64,000 nt of DNA from Reichenbachiella sp. (GTDB taxonomy: Bacteria > Bacteroidota > Bacteroidia > Cytophagales > Cyclobacteriaceae), in NCBI RefSeq assembly GCF_033344935.1, contig NZ_JAWPMM010000001.1:4057501-4121500 (forward strand). Direction: 5' to 3'. The translations under genes and the position numbers were made by a program. Below, one piece after another: positions 6,697-15,464 of this stretch; position 1 is the stretch's first letter, and each line of letters begins with the position of its first letter. The notes beneath the pieces were generated by a model, which did not search any database, was not told the DNA's origin, and worked only from the letters and a program-made list of their open reading frames with translations.

Positions 6697-9642
6697 ATGA
6701 GCGATTACAATAAGTTAAACAATATAACCGGTTGGATTATTTTCATTCTAGCCACTACAGTATATGCCCTTACTGTAGAGCCCACTGCTAGTTTTTGGGA
6801 TTGTGGTGAATTTATAGCTGTATCATACAAGCTTGAAGTTCCTCACCCACCAGGCGCACCATTCTTTTTATTACTAGGGAGATTGTTCTCTTTCCTTGCC
6901 ATGGGTGACGTAACCCAAGTGGCTTATTGGATCAATATGTTGAGTGTATTGAGTAGTGGATTTACAGTACTGTTCCTGTTTTGGTCAATCACTCATTTAG
7001 CAAAAAAACTAGTCACTCCAGACACCAGTTATACCAACTTTGTCATCATAGGCAGCGGATTAATAGGCGCTTTGTCTTATACCTTCTCTGATTCGTTTTG
7101 GTTTTCCGCAGTAGAAGCTGAGGTTTATGGCATGTCTTCATTTTTCACTGCTTTTGTTGTTTGGGCAATGCTCAAATGGGAAAACATCAAAGACCCATCA
7201 GATGAAAACAGATGGATGATTCTAATTGCCTACATGGTAGGGCTTTCTATTGGGGTTCACTTGTTGAACTTGGTGACTGTACCAGCATTAGGTTTAATTT
7301 ATTATTTCAAGAAAAGAGAAAAATTAAGCACGAAAGGTATTATCACTACGCTTTTGGCCAGTGGTGCAATTGTTCTAATAATTATGGAAGGTGTCATACC
7401 AGGACTACCAAGCTTTGCAGGCAAGATGGAAATCTTCTTTGTCAACAACTTAGGCCTACCTTTCAACTCAGGAATAATTTTCTTCATAGCCTTATTTTTA
7501 GGTGGTTTGGTGTATGGAATCTATTATTCCATAAAATCCAGCAATGCTACTTTGAATACGATCCTTGTAAGTTTTGCCTTTATCATAATCGGATACTCTT
7601 CTTATTCCATAGTGTTGATTAGATCTAATTATAATCCTCCGATCGATGAAAACAATCCGGAAGATGTATTGAGTTATGTTTCTTATCTGAAAAGAGAGCA
7701 ATATGGTAGTAGACCATTGCTTCACGGTCAGGTATTTACTGCAGATATTGTAGATCAGAAAAAAGGCGCTGCAGTTTACACTAAAGGAGAGGACAAATAC
7801 GAAATCACTGATCACAAATTAGAATACATCTATGACCCAGAGCATACGACCATCTTACCTAGAGCGTACAGCAATCAACCTGGGCACGTTCAACGTTATC
7901 GTGAAATCTTAGGGTTGAAAAATGGTGAGAAGCCAAGTTTCGGAGATAACCTGGCTTACATGTTCAAACACCAGTTGGGCACGATGTACTTCCGTTACTT
8001 CATGTGGAATTTTGCCGGAAGAGCTTCCGACATTCAGGGAGCGGACTGGGTAGGCCTCAATGATGCATTTGAAAAAGTACCTCCAATGCTCGAAGAAAAT
8101 AAAGGAAGAAACATCTTCTTCATGATTCCTTTGATCCTAGGTATCATCGGCTTGACATTCCAATATTATAAAGACCCGAGAAACTTTGCCTTTGTTGGTC
8201 TGTTGTTCTTCTTAACTGGAGCAGCGATTGTATTGTATTTGAACTCCCCTCCTACAGAGCCGAGAGAAAGAGATTACATCTATGCGGGCAGTTATTATGC
8301 CTATGCTTTTTGGATTGGCATAGGGTTTATCGCCATATTTAATGGCCTAATGGCAGTGATCAAAAAAGGAATACCAGCTGCAGCTATTGCACTTGTCATT
8401 TGTTTATCAGCTCCAATCATTATGGCTTCTGAAGGCTGGGATGATCATGATCGATCAAACAGATACTTCTCCGTAGATTCAGCGAAAAACTTCCTGGCTT
8501 CTTGTGAGCCAAATGCCATCATTTTCACAGGAGGAGACAATGATACTTTCCCATTATGGTATGTGCAGGAAGTAGAAGGATTCAGAACTGACGTAAGAGT
8601 AATTGTATTGAGCTACTTCAACACGGATTGGTACATCGCTCAAATGATGCGCGATGCTTATGAATCAAAACCACTTCCGTTTGGATTGACACTTGACAAT
8701 TATAAACAAGGTGGTTTGAATGACTACTTGCCATTAGTCGAAAGGCAAAACATAAAAGGTGGTACGATGAACGCAGCTCAGTTTATCAAGTTGATCAAAG
8801 AAGAACACCCAGCGTTGGCAGTACCGACTTCTATCAGCAGCTATAACTCCGTGCCTGCCAAAAACTTCTACTTACCGATAGATTCGGCTAAAGTGATGGA
8901 AATGGGAATTATCCCAGAACAATTTGCTTCAAGACTTTCTGATCGCATGACCTGGAGCATGAAAGGCAGAGGGTTAGAGAAGAAGGATTTGGCGATTTTG
9001 GATTTGATTGTGAACAACAATTGGGAAAGGCCAATTTATTTCAACAATACATCCGCCTCAAGTGTAAACTTCAATTTGAAGGACTACATGGTTCAGGAAG
9101 GGAATGCCTTCAGGTTATTGCCAATAAAAAGTCAAACCTCTGGTGAAATGTTTGTGAATACGGATATCATGTTTGACAATATGATCAACAACTTTCATTG
9201 GAGAGAGTTGGACAACCCTACAGTTTATTATTCCGAAGACTACAGAAATTTCGTTTTGAATCACAGAGCTAGTTTCAATACCTTAATTGAAAATTTACTA
9301 GCTGAAGGAAAAACTGAAAAAGCACGAGAGGCTCTAATGAAATGCCTGGAGTTCATGCCAGATGATGTAATCAGATATGACCACTTTAGCGTGCAACAAG
9401 TAGGTTACTTGATTCTTGTTGGTGAAGAAGAAAAAGCGATAGAAATGGCTGAATTGATTTCACAAAGATCTGATGAGATGCTGACCTACTTATATACTAC
9501 AGGCAATCTGGACAGATTTGAATTACAAAAGAATCTGATCTCACTCAGCGAATTGGCTAGAACATTCAGAGGGACTGAAAACCTCGAGCTTGCTAGTAAG
9601 TATGAGGAACTATTCAGAAAACACTACGAACTGGTTCAATAG
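6697..9642 (+). CDS. DUF2723 family membrane protein, predicted GT-C glycosyltransferase
   Basis: A 981-residue polytopic protein. The N-terminus has the typical DUF2723 opening (TVEPTASFWDCGEFIAV, then a conserved HPPGAPFFLLLGR block), followed by about a dozen hydrophobic segments to residue 570. A soluble part then ends in TPR-like helices. The first-loop Asp/Glu pair (DCGE) sits where GT-C enzymes keep their catalytic acidic residue. The vertebrate DUF2723 protein TMEM260 is a protein O-mannosyltransferase, so a role in glycosylating exported proteins is a reasonable inference here. The IS3 element was inserted 19 bp downstream of its stop, cutting it off from the terminator at 10991. Confidence 0.88.
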   Translation: MSDYNKLNNITGWIIFILATTVYALTVEPTASFWDCGEFIAVSYKLEVPHPPGAPFFLLLGRLFSFLAMGDVTQVAYWINMLSVLSSGFTVLFLFWSITHLAKKLVTPDTSYTNFVIIGSGLIGALSYTFSDSFWFSAVEAEVYGMSSFFTAFVVWAMLKWENIKDPSDENRWMILIAYMVGLSIGVHLLNLVTVPALGLIYYFKKREKLSTKGIITTLLASGAIVLIIMEGVIPGLPSFAGKMEIFFVNNLGLPFNSGIIFFIALFLGGLVYGIYYSIKSSNATLNTILVSFAFIIIGYSSYSIVLIRSNYNPPIDENNPEDVLSYVSYLKREQYGSRPLLHGQVFTADIVDQKKGAAVYTKGEDKYEITDHKLEYIYDPEHTTILPRAYSNQPGHVQRYREILGLKNGEKPSFGDNLAYMFKHQLGTMYFRYFMWNFAGRASDIQGADWVGLNDAFEKVPPMLEENKGRNIFFMIPLILGIIGLTFQYYKDPRNFAFVGLLFFLTGAAIVLYLNSPPTEPRERDYIYAGSYYAYAFWIGIGFIAIFNGLMAVIKKGIPAAAIALVICLSAPIIMASEGWDDHDRSNRYFSVDSAKNFLASCEPNAIIFTGGDNDTFPLWYVQEVEGFRTDVRVIVLSYFNTDWYIAQMMRDAYESKPLPFGLTLDNYKQGGLNDYLPLVERQNIKGGTMNAAQFIKLIKEEHPALAVPTSISSYNSVPAKNFYLPIDSAKVMEMGIIPEQFASRLSDRMTWSMKGRGLEKKDLAILDLIVNNNWERPIYFNNTSASSVNFNLKDYMVQEGNAFRLLPIKSQTSGEMFVNTDIMFDNMINNFHWRELDNPTVYYSEDYRNFVLNHRASFNTLIENLLAEGKTEKAREALMKCLEFMPDDVIRYDHFSVQQVGYLILVGEEEKAIEMAELISQRSDEMLTYLYTTGNLDRFELQKNLISLSELARTFRGTENLELASKYEELFRKHYELVQ

Positions 9643-9658
9643 AATTGATACCCATAAA

Positions 9659-9661
9659 ACA
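9659..9661. repeat. 3-bp target-site duplication ACA, left copy
   Basis: ACA at 9659-9661 is repeated at 10989-10991, directly outside the two inverted repeats of the IS3 element. A 3-bp duplication is normal for this family. Confidence 0.75.
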
Positions 9662-9700
9662 TGACCCGTCCTAAAATAGGTTGACGGTTTTTAAAAAGAT

Positions 9701-10543
9701 TTAAGTAAAACCTGTGGATTGATATTCACAGGTTTTTTCATGTATAAAGTTAGGTGTTTTATAGTTGAGACTTAGATGAGGTCTTTGATTGTTGTAGGTA
9801 TCTATTGACTCTTTGATCAGTATTTTCAATTCTTGGCCAGTATTGCATTTATGAATGAGGAACTCCCCCTTTAGGATACCATTAACTCTTTCTGCTAGTG
9901 CATTTTGATAGCAGTCATACCCATCGGTCATAGATGGGGTGATTTGATGATTACTAAGCTCAGACTGATAAAGAGTGGAGCAATATTGTAATCCTCTATC
10001 GGAATGATGAATAAGCGTTTGGGTTGTTTTTCTGTTTTTGACAGCAACTTTCAGTGCTTTGACCACGTGTTCAGCACTCATGTCATCACTGAGGTGATAG
10101 CCCATAATCTTTCTACTATATGCATCTGTGACCAAAGAGAGGTAATGGGTTCGCTCCCTACTTTTGATGTAAGTAATATCACTGACAAAAACTTCTTCAG
10201 GGCGAATAGCTTTCCGATCCTTCAATAGGTTGGGGTATTTTCTCAACCAATGCTTACTGTTGGTAGTTTTTGTATAATTCTTCTTTGGCTTGATGAGCAG
10301 GTGTTCGGCTCTTAAATAGTTGAACAAAGCATCTCTACCCACTTTTATGTTTTGCCGGTCAAATTCACCTTTCAATGAATGGTACAGCTTCCGCGTGCCC
10401 AGTCGGGGCATTTGCATCCTTACCTTTTGGACAAGGGGTTTGATCCTGGAGAGTTCTTCTGCTCTTTGCTTAGATCTCTGTATTGATTGATAAACCGCCT
10501 GTCTACTAATCCCAAACAGTCGACAGCTACGTGAGAGACTCAC
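9701..10543 (-). CDS. IS3-family transposase OrfB (DDE integrase core)
   Basis: A 280-residue protein with an N-terminal HTH-like region (SRQAVYQSIQRSK) and an rve integrase core. The DDE residues are visible: Asp in VFVSDITYIKS, Asp in LIHHSDRGLQY and Glu in NALAERVNGILK, with the normal 35-residue spacing between the last two. The GTG start overlaps the TGA of OrfA (GTGA). Production may be by translational coupling or by ribosomal frameshifting into an OrfAB fusion as in other IS3 elements; I see no clear A-AAA-AAG slippery heptamer. No frame damage is visible. Confidence 0.95.
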   Translation of the reverse strand: MSLSRSCRLFGISRQAVYQSIQRSKQRAEELSRIKPLVQKVRMQMPRLGTRKLYHSLKGEFDRQNIKVGRDALFNYLRAEHLLIKPKKNYTKTTNSKHWLRKYPNLLKDRKAIRPEEVFVSDITYIKSRERTHYLSLVTDAYSRKIMGYHLSDDMSAEHVVKALKVAVKNRKTTQTLIHHSDRGLQYCSTLYQSELSNHQITPSMTDGYDCYQNALAERVNGILKGEFLIHKCNTGQELKILIKESIDTYNNQRPHLSLNYKTPNFIHEKTCEYQSTGFT

Positions 10544-10947
10544 GTGCTTTTCTTCTCGGATGCGCCAGATTGTTTGGGTAATCCCTTTTTTCTGATTGAA
10601 GTTCCGTGTTCTTTGTCTGAGATGTCAATCATCATATTAAGAATCTCATTCTTCAATCGCTCATCAGATAATTCACGTTCTAATCGCTTGATCTTCTGTG
10701 CTGGTGTCTCTTTTGATTTAGGTGAGGCCATAAAGTGTTGCTTCGGGTGACTCCAGTCTAATTTACCATATCTGCGTAACCAAACCAAAACTGTACTCCT
10801 TCCTTGTATACCATAAGTTTTTTGGGCTTGCTTGTAGGTCATTTCGCCTTTTTCCACTTCAGATACAACCGCCAGTTTAAAGCCCATGTTGTAGTCGCGC
10901 TGGGTGCGCTTTTTCCCTCCTAAAGAACTGCGCTTCTCGTCTTTCAT
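10540..10947 (-). CDS. IS3-family transposase OrfA (HTH protein)
   Basis: A 135-residue basic protein, the first frame of the element. The N-terminal half has the HTH_Tnp_1 form (FKLAVVSEVEKGEMTYKQAQKTYGI followed by a second helix ending WLRRYGKLDW), and the C-terminal half (residues 85-115) is a leucine-heptad coiled coil (IKRLERELSDERLKNEIL), as expected for OrfA dimerisation and contact with OrfB. Stop overlaps the OrfB start by 4 bp. Confidence 0.93.
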   Translation of the reverse strand: MKDEKRSSLGGKKRTQRDYNMGFKLAVVSEVEKGEMTYKQAQKTYGIQGRSTVLVWLRRYGKLDWSHPKQHFMASPKSKETPAQKIKRLERELSDERLKNEILNMMIDISDKEHGTSIRKKGLPKQSGASEKKST

Positions 10948-10990
10948 AAATAAGTCGTTTTTGTGTCAACTTATTTCAGGACGAGACAAC

Positions 10991-11032
10991 AAAAAAAGAA
11001 AGGCCTCGAAAATTCGAGGCCTTTCTTTTTTT
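10991..11032. terminator. Bidirectional intrinsic terminator
   Basis: A perfect 20-bp inverted repeat (10991-11010 against 11013-11032) with core AAGGCCTCG/CGAGGCCTT and A-tract and T-tract at the feet, so it works on both strands. It would serve the minus-strand gene at 11051 and, before the IS3 insertion, the plus-strand DUF2723 gene. Confidence 0.9.
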
Positions 11033-11050
11033 CGCTCCTTGCTTCTTTTA

Positions 11051-11434
11051 TTACTTCTTTAAAAATTTATAGGCTTCTTTAAATTGAGAGAAATCATCTT
11101 TAACCACCACAAAATAATAACCGGGATTAAAGTTTTTGATATTGATGCGATATTTATCACTACCAACATTTTCCGCATCCACCTTCACTGTATTTCCAAT
11201 GATGCTATGCAATTCAAAAGAGGTTTCCCTCAAAGTTGAATTTCTAATATTAACAACAATGTAATCAATAGAAGGATTTGGGTAAACTTCGATTTGATTG
11301 GAAAAGTCTAGCGATTCATTATCGAATATGATTGACTCTGCAGTATAAGTCGTCGTGCTGGTACTATCTTGAGCCCATGCTGTGGTCGCTGCTAGCAACA
11401 AGACCACTGATCCGATAACTTTTAATAATTGCAT
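11051..11434 (-). CDS. Small secreted protein made almost only of a T9SS sorting domain
   Basis: A 127-residue protein with a signal peptide (residues 1-21, cleavage after TAWA) and then a short linker and a type A T9SS C-terminal domain from about residue 47: the EVYPNPSIDYIVVNI opening, the central FELHSIIGN strand and the closing GYYFVVVKDD...AYKFLKK. The domain normally targets cargo to the type IX secretion machinery and is then cleaved. Here hardly any cargo precedes it. Transcribed alone and ended by the terminator at 10991. It could be a degenerate remnant, a small surface protein or a peptide whose job is played by the domain itself. Confidence 0.8.
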   Translation of the reverse strand: MQLLKVIGSVVLLLAATTAWAQDSTSTTTYTAESIIFDNESLDFSNQIEVYPNPSIDYIVVNIRNSTLRETSFELHSIIGNTVKVDAENVGSDKYRINIKNFNPGYYFVVVKDDFSQFKEAYKFLKK

Positions 11435-11609
11435 ATAGTTCTACTCCCAATTTCACTGCTCTACAAAATACGCGGATTGCGGATTTATAGTTTCTATGAA
11501 TATAATTATTTTTTTGTTAAGTCTTACAGAAGAATGAGACTTTTCGATAAGCGGCTAGCAAATTCTCGACGAATTTGTCAAAATACGACGTCCTTATTTA
11601 TTTCCATAA

Positions 11610-13133
11610 CTACCTTCCACTAACTTTTCGGAATGCTTCGGGTAGGAAGTCTATTAAGTCTGAGGCTATTAATGTCTCCTCCGTATATTTCCTGACATAC
11701 AAATCACCTGACAACCCATGCAAATGAGCACCAAGTACTGCACTCTCGTATCCTGAATACCCCTGACCTAACAATGCAGTAATAATTCCTGTTAATACGT
11801 CTCCGCTTCCACCAGTAGCCATGCCTGGATTTCCGGTAGAATTGAAAATCACCGTCCCATCTGAATTGCAAATACTTGAATTGGCACCTTTGAGTAAAAC
11901 AATCAAATCATGTTCAGCACAGAACCTAATTTGCTTATCGAGTCGTTCATAATCATCATTCCAATCTCCTACCAACCTTCTAAATTCTCCTGGGTGTGGC
12001 GTAAGAACTGATCCTTTTGGAATTTTCTCTATCCATTCTTTGTTCTCCGAAAGAATATTCAAAGCATCAGCATCAATCACCATCGGCCGATCAAACTGAT
12101 CAAGGATTTGGTTTATGGCCAAAGCAGTCATTCTATCAATACCGATGCCCGGCCCCACACCTATAACATCGAATTCTGAAATGGAATTCATTTTGGAAAT
12201 CAAATGATCCTGCTCATCCACTATGACCATAGCTTCAGGCACGCTATTTTGTAATACATTTATGCCACAACCTGGCACATGAACGGTAAGCAAACCTGCT
12301 CCCGATCGAAGACATGCCTTACTGGCCAAAACGGCCGCACCCATTTTTCCTAATCCACCAGCTACTAATAAGTTTTTTCCGGCGGTTCCTTTATGTGAAA
12401 ACTTACCTCTGGATCGAATAAATGATTTGATAAAATCTTCTGTAGAATAATAAAAACTTGAAGAAAGTGACTGTATATATTCCTCTACTAGTCCAATACT
12501 TTTAATCACGAGTTGCCCACTTTGCTTCTCATTATCTGGAAGCAATAGGGATAGTTTGGGAACTTGAAAGCTGACCGTATGTGTAGCTAACATAATTGCT
12601 CCTTCTTCAAACCTTTCATTACAACCCAAACCTGAAGCTATATCTACTGCCACACGAAAGGCACAGGGTTGTTCATTGAGGTGGTTAATAAGATCTGCAA
12701 TTAATCCTACAACTGGACGACTCAAACCTGAACCAAATATGGCATCTATGATTATAGTTCCAGTAGTTAACTCGGGAAAATTACCTTCTTCTATGACTGT
12801 TTGTGGGATATCATAGTTTTGAATGTAATCATAGTTGATTTTAAAATCCCTTGAGCCAGAATCCGGATCACCCACGCAAAAAAGAGACACCATATACCCT
12901 GCTTCATTGAGCAGTCTGCAAATTACTAGGCCATCTCCACCGTTATTGCCTGTTCCACAAAATATCACAACTGGAGAATCGGCACTAAACTGAGCGGTAA
13001 ACCATTTTACAAACTCCTCTGAAGCTCGCTCCATTAAGTCTATCGAATGAATAGGTTCATTCTTGATCGTAAATTGATCAGCTTGGCGGATTTGCTCCGC
13101 GTCGAGCACTTTGAGGCATAAATTGAGATCCAT
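11610..13133 (-). CDS. nnr: Bifunctional NAD(P)H-hydrate epimerase / ADP-dependent dehydratase
   Basis: Repairs damaged, hydrated NAD(P)H. The N-terminal YjeF_N epimerase domain (about residues 1-215) contains the GTGNNGGDGLVICRLL loop, and the C-terminal ribokinase-like dehydratase (about 225-505) contains GKMGAAVLASKACLRSGAG, the TPHPGEF motif and GNPGMATGGSGDVLTG that binds the nucleotide. A TTG at 13139 gives two more residues, but the ATG at 13133 is the better start. It lies 52 bp downstream of nuoD on the same strand, where it may be read through from the complex I operon. This makes sense functionally because complex I uses NADH and is inhibited by its hydrates. Confidence 0.93.
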   Translation of the reverse strand: MDLNLCLKVLDAEQIRQADQFTIKNEPIHSIDLMERASEEFVKWFTAQFSADSPVVIFCGTGNNGGDGLVICRLLNEAGYMVSLFCVGDPDSGSRDFKINYDYIQNYDIPQTVIEEGNFPELTTGTIIIDAIFGSGLSRPVVGLIADLINHLNEQPCAFRVAVDIASGLGCNERFEEGAIMLATHTVSFQVPKLSLLLPDNEKQSGQLVIKSIGLVEEYIQSLSSSFYYSTEDFIKSFIRSRGKFSHKGTAGKNLLVAGGLGKMGAAVLASKACLRSGAGLLTVHVPGCGINVLQNSVPEAMVIVDEQDHLISKMNSISEFDVIGVGPGIGIDRMTALAINQILDQFDRPMVIDADALNILSENKEWIEKIPKGSVLTPHPGEFRRLVGDWNDDYERLDKQIRFCAEHDLIVLLKGANSSICNSDGTVIFNSTGNPGMATGGSGDVLTGIITALLGQGYSGYESAVLGAHLHGLSGDLYVRKYTEETLIASDLIDFLPEAFRKVSGR

Positions 13134-13185
13134 ATCCAAAAATCATTAGTGATTAAATTTAATGATTTTTAAATAGGATTTGAGA

Positions 13186-14403
13186 TTATCTATCCACTTC
13201 TCCCATCACGAAGTCTAACGATCCTACAATTGCTATCAAATCACCCACCATGTAGCCTTTAGATATGGCTGGAAGAATAGATAGATTAGAAAAACTACAT
13301 CCCCGAGCCTTGCACCTGACGGCAACATCAGACCTCCCATCAGTTCTGAAAAAGAAACCTAACTCCCCTTTTGGGTTTTCAGCACGCACATACAAGTCCT
13401 GCGCTTTCGGTCTGATCTTCTTAGGTACCACTTCTCTAGGGTCAAAATCTCTGGTTCGCTTAAGATCTCCAGTAAGTTGCGTTAAGCACTGCTCAATGAT
13501 TTTTACAGACTGTTTCACTTCTTCCACTCGCACCCAAGTGCGATCCCAGCAGTCTCCTGTTTGGCCCATTTGGCCTGCGCCAATGGGAACATCAAAATCC
13601 AACTCTGGATACACGGAATAACCATCTACCTTTCGGTAATCTAGCCTCAAGCCAGACCCTCTAAGGATTGGACCGGTCACACCGTAGTCGATGGCCAGAT
13701 TCCTTGGGATCACTCCGATGTTGGCCGTACGCTCAATGAATATTTTGTTGTTCATCAACACTTCGTCCAGTTCAACCAATTTTGGTTTGAGGTAATTGAT
13801 AAACTCTAGACATTTCTCTTCGAAGCCTACTGGCAAATCGTAAAACAGTCCGCCAATCCAGATGTAGTTGTAAAGCATGCGGGCACCACTTACCCATTCG
13901 AGTAATCGAAGGATGTGCTCACGATCACGCATCACCCAAAGGAAGGGAGTAAATGCGCCAATATCCAATCCATAAGTACCAATCGCCACGAAATGCGAGG
14001 CTATTCGATTCAACTCAGCCACAAGCACACGGATGTATTCTACACGCTTCGGAATTTTATCTTCGATGCCTAACATCCGTTCTACGCCCATCGCATAGGC
14101 ATGTTCGGAGTTCATAGCGCCGACATAGTCCATGCGATCTACGAAAGGAATCACACCATTCATGGCGACTTGCTCGGCATGCTTCTCGAAGCAGCGATGC
14201 AAATAACCCAAATGAGGCACTACATCCACTACGATCTCGCCGTCTGTAACTACTTCTAAGCGAAGTACGCCATGCGTAGACGGGTGTTGTGGTCCGATAT
14301 TGATGACCATTTCCTCACGTGTGAGTTTGGACTCATCATACACATTGGGTGCGGACTCATTGAGATTTTCTGGACGGTATTTGTATTCTATAGCTTGGCT
14401 CAT
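13186..14403 (-). CDS. nuoD: NADH-quinone oxidoreductase subunit D
   Basis: The 49-kDa-type quinone-site subunit of respiratory complex I, 405 residues. The typical opening NIGPQHPSTHGVLRLEVV is present near residue 36, followed by PHLGYLHRCFEK and the quinone-chamber sequence with His/Tyr residues. The C-terminal end DFVMGEVDR is canonical. The ATG overlaps the nuoC TGA by 4 bp. Last nuo gene visible: nuoE and the rest do not follow, the next gene being the NAD(P)HX repair enzyme. Confidence 0.97.
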   Translation of the reverse strand: MSQAIEYKYRPENLNESAPNVYDESKLTREEMVINIGPQHPSTHGVLRLEVVTDGEIVVDVVPHLGYLHRCFEKHAEQVAMNGVIPFVDRMDYVGAMNSEHAYAMGVERMLGIEDKIPKRVEYIRVLVAELNRIASHFVAIGTYGLDIGAFTPFLWVMRDREHILRLLEWVSGARMLYNYIWIGGLFYDLPVGFEEKCLEFINYLKPKLVELDEVLMNNKIFIERTANIGVIPRNLAIDYGVTGPILRGSGLRLDYRKVDGYSVYPELDFDVPIGAGQMGQTGDCWDRTWVRVEEVKQSVKIIEQCLTQLTGDLKRTRDFDPREVVPKKIRPKAQDLYVRAENPKGELGFFFRTDGRSDVAVRCKARGCSFSNLSILPAISKGYMVGDLIAIVGSLDFVMGEVDR

Positions 14404-14903
14404 GCTGGATCTCCCTCCTCTCTGATGGTTTTCATTCCACGATAAGTGGCTGGTTCTTCATAATCTTTTCGCATGGGATATCCTTCCCAATCGGCCGGCA
14501 TTAATATTCTTCTCAAATCTGGATGGTTGTTGAAAGTGATTCCAAATAGGTCATACGCCTCACGTTCGTGCCAATCGGCTGTTTTCCACAAATGAGTGAC
14601 TGTTTCTATCTCTGGATTTTCTCTCGAAATCACCGTTTTGATCATGATCGAGTGTTCCAAAGGAATGGAATACAAGTTGTAAATCACCTCCATGGTATTC
14701 GCCTCTTGGCCATTGTCTATGGCCGTCAGGCATGACAGTAGATCGCAAAATGAGGACGAGTCATCTTTCAGTAGGGCCATCACAGCCTCCATATTCGTGG
14801 AATCTATGACCAATGCCTTAGGCGTAGCATTTTCATCGATGGACAAAACCACCCCTTCTCCAAGTTTTGAATCTATCAGATTTTTAAATTCTTCCGTTGT
14901 CAT
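14400..14903 (-). CDS. nuoC: NADH-quinone oxidoreductase subunit C
   Basis: The 30-kDa-type subunit of complex I, 167 residues, peripheral arm. The signature HEREAYDLFGITFNNHPDLRR, followed by ILMPADWEGYPMRKDYEEP, is clearly visible in the C-terminal third. It is a separate gene rather than a nuoCD fusion. 2 bp separate it from nuoB and it overlaps nuoD by 4 bp, so the four genes are one operon. Confidence 0.97.
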   Translation of the reverse strand: MTTEEFKNLIDSKLGEGVVLSIDENATPKALVIDSTNMEAVMALLKDDSSSFCDLLSCLTAIDNGQEANTMEVIYNLYSIPLEHSIMIKTVISRENPEIETVTHLWKTADWHEREAYDLFGITFNNHPDLRRILMPADWEGYPMRKDYEEPATYRGMKTIREEGDPA

Positions 14904-14905
14904 GC

Positions 14906-15427
14906 TTAGGTTTGTTTGTCCAAAATTTCTTTGAAACCTTCGGGTGCTACCAAAGTTTCGTTTTCGATTTTTTCTCTGAGTTTAATAATACCACCGATCA
15001 GCGCCTCTGGCCTTGGCGGACAGCCCGGCACGTACACATCTACAGGAATGATTTTATCTACCCCTTTCACTACATGATAACCATGCTCCCAGTATGGGCC
15101 TCCGCAGTTGGCACAACTGCCCATAGAAATAACATATCGCGGTTCCGCCATTTGCTCATAGAGTCGACGAACCCGATCAGCCATTTTGTAAGTTACCGTA
15201 CCGGCTACAATCATCACGTCGGACATTCTAGGGCTGGCTCTTGGCACTACACCAAATCGATCTAAATCATAGCCTGAGGCCATGGATCCCATCATCTCAA
15301 TCGCACAGCAAGCCAAACCAAAGCCCATAGGCCAGATACTGGACATGCGAGCCCAATTGGTGAGATCCTCCAGATTGCTGAGGACAACGCCGCCATTGTT
15401 GAATTGTTGATCGAGTAGGCCTTTCAT
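14906..15427 (-). CDS. nuoB: NADH-quinone oxidoreductase subunit B
   Basis: The PSST-type subunit that holds the last Fe-S cluster (N2) before quinone, 173 residues. All four ligands are visible: the tandem Cys40-Cys41, Cys105 (MGSCANCGG) and Cys136 ([10 protein letters not shown]). It starts with ATG at 15427. The 37-bp gap to nuoA holds a 7-nt-periodic repeat. Confidence 0.98.
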   Translation of the reverse strand: MKGLLDQQFNNGGVVLSNLEDLTNWARMSSIWPMGFGLACCAIEMMGSMASGYDLDRFGVVPRASPRMSDVMIVAGTVTYKMADRVRRLYEQMAEPRYVISMGSCANCGGPYWEHGYHVVKGVDKIIPVDVYVPGCPPRPEALIGGIIKLREKIENETLVAPEGFKEILDKQT

Positions 15428-15434
15428 TTCGTTA

Positions 15435-15462
15435 GAATCAAGATTTTAGACTTAAGAGTCAA
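15435..15462. repeat. 7-nt-periodic repeat between nuoA and nuoB
   Basis: Four consecutive heptamers in phase, beginning with GAATCAA (15435) and ending with GAGTCAA (15456-15462), with two diverged units between. The unit GAGTCAA is the same as in the element at 20771. Confidence 0.5.
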
Positions 15463-15464
15463 GA

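Larger units (their letters stand above)
9662..10988 (-). mobile_element. IS3-family insertion sequence, complete
   Basis: A 1327-bp element with imperfect terminal inverted repeats: 9662-9686 and 10964-10988 match at about 20 of 25 positions and carry the TG...CA ends of the IS3 family. It is flanked by a 3-bp direct repeat ACA (9659-9661 and 10989-10991). Two intact overlapping transposase frames are inside. The intact frames and ends suggest a recent and possibly still active insertion. Confidence 0.95.

Noticed and set aside
7212-7622. 136-residue frame inside the DUF2723 gene
   Set aside because: Alternate frame of a clear coding region; low-complexity translation rich in Cys, Phe and Tyr.
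11429-11623. 64-residue frame between the T9SS mini-protein and nnr
   Set aside because: AT-rich composition, no ribosome site, no similarity; the gap looks like ordinary leader sequence.
14897-15265. 122-residue frame opposite nuoB
   Set aside because: Antisense to nuoB, which has all its cluster ligands.
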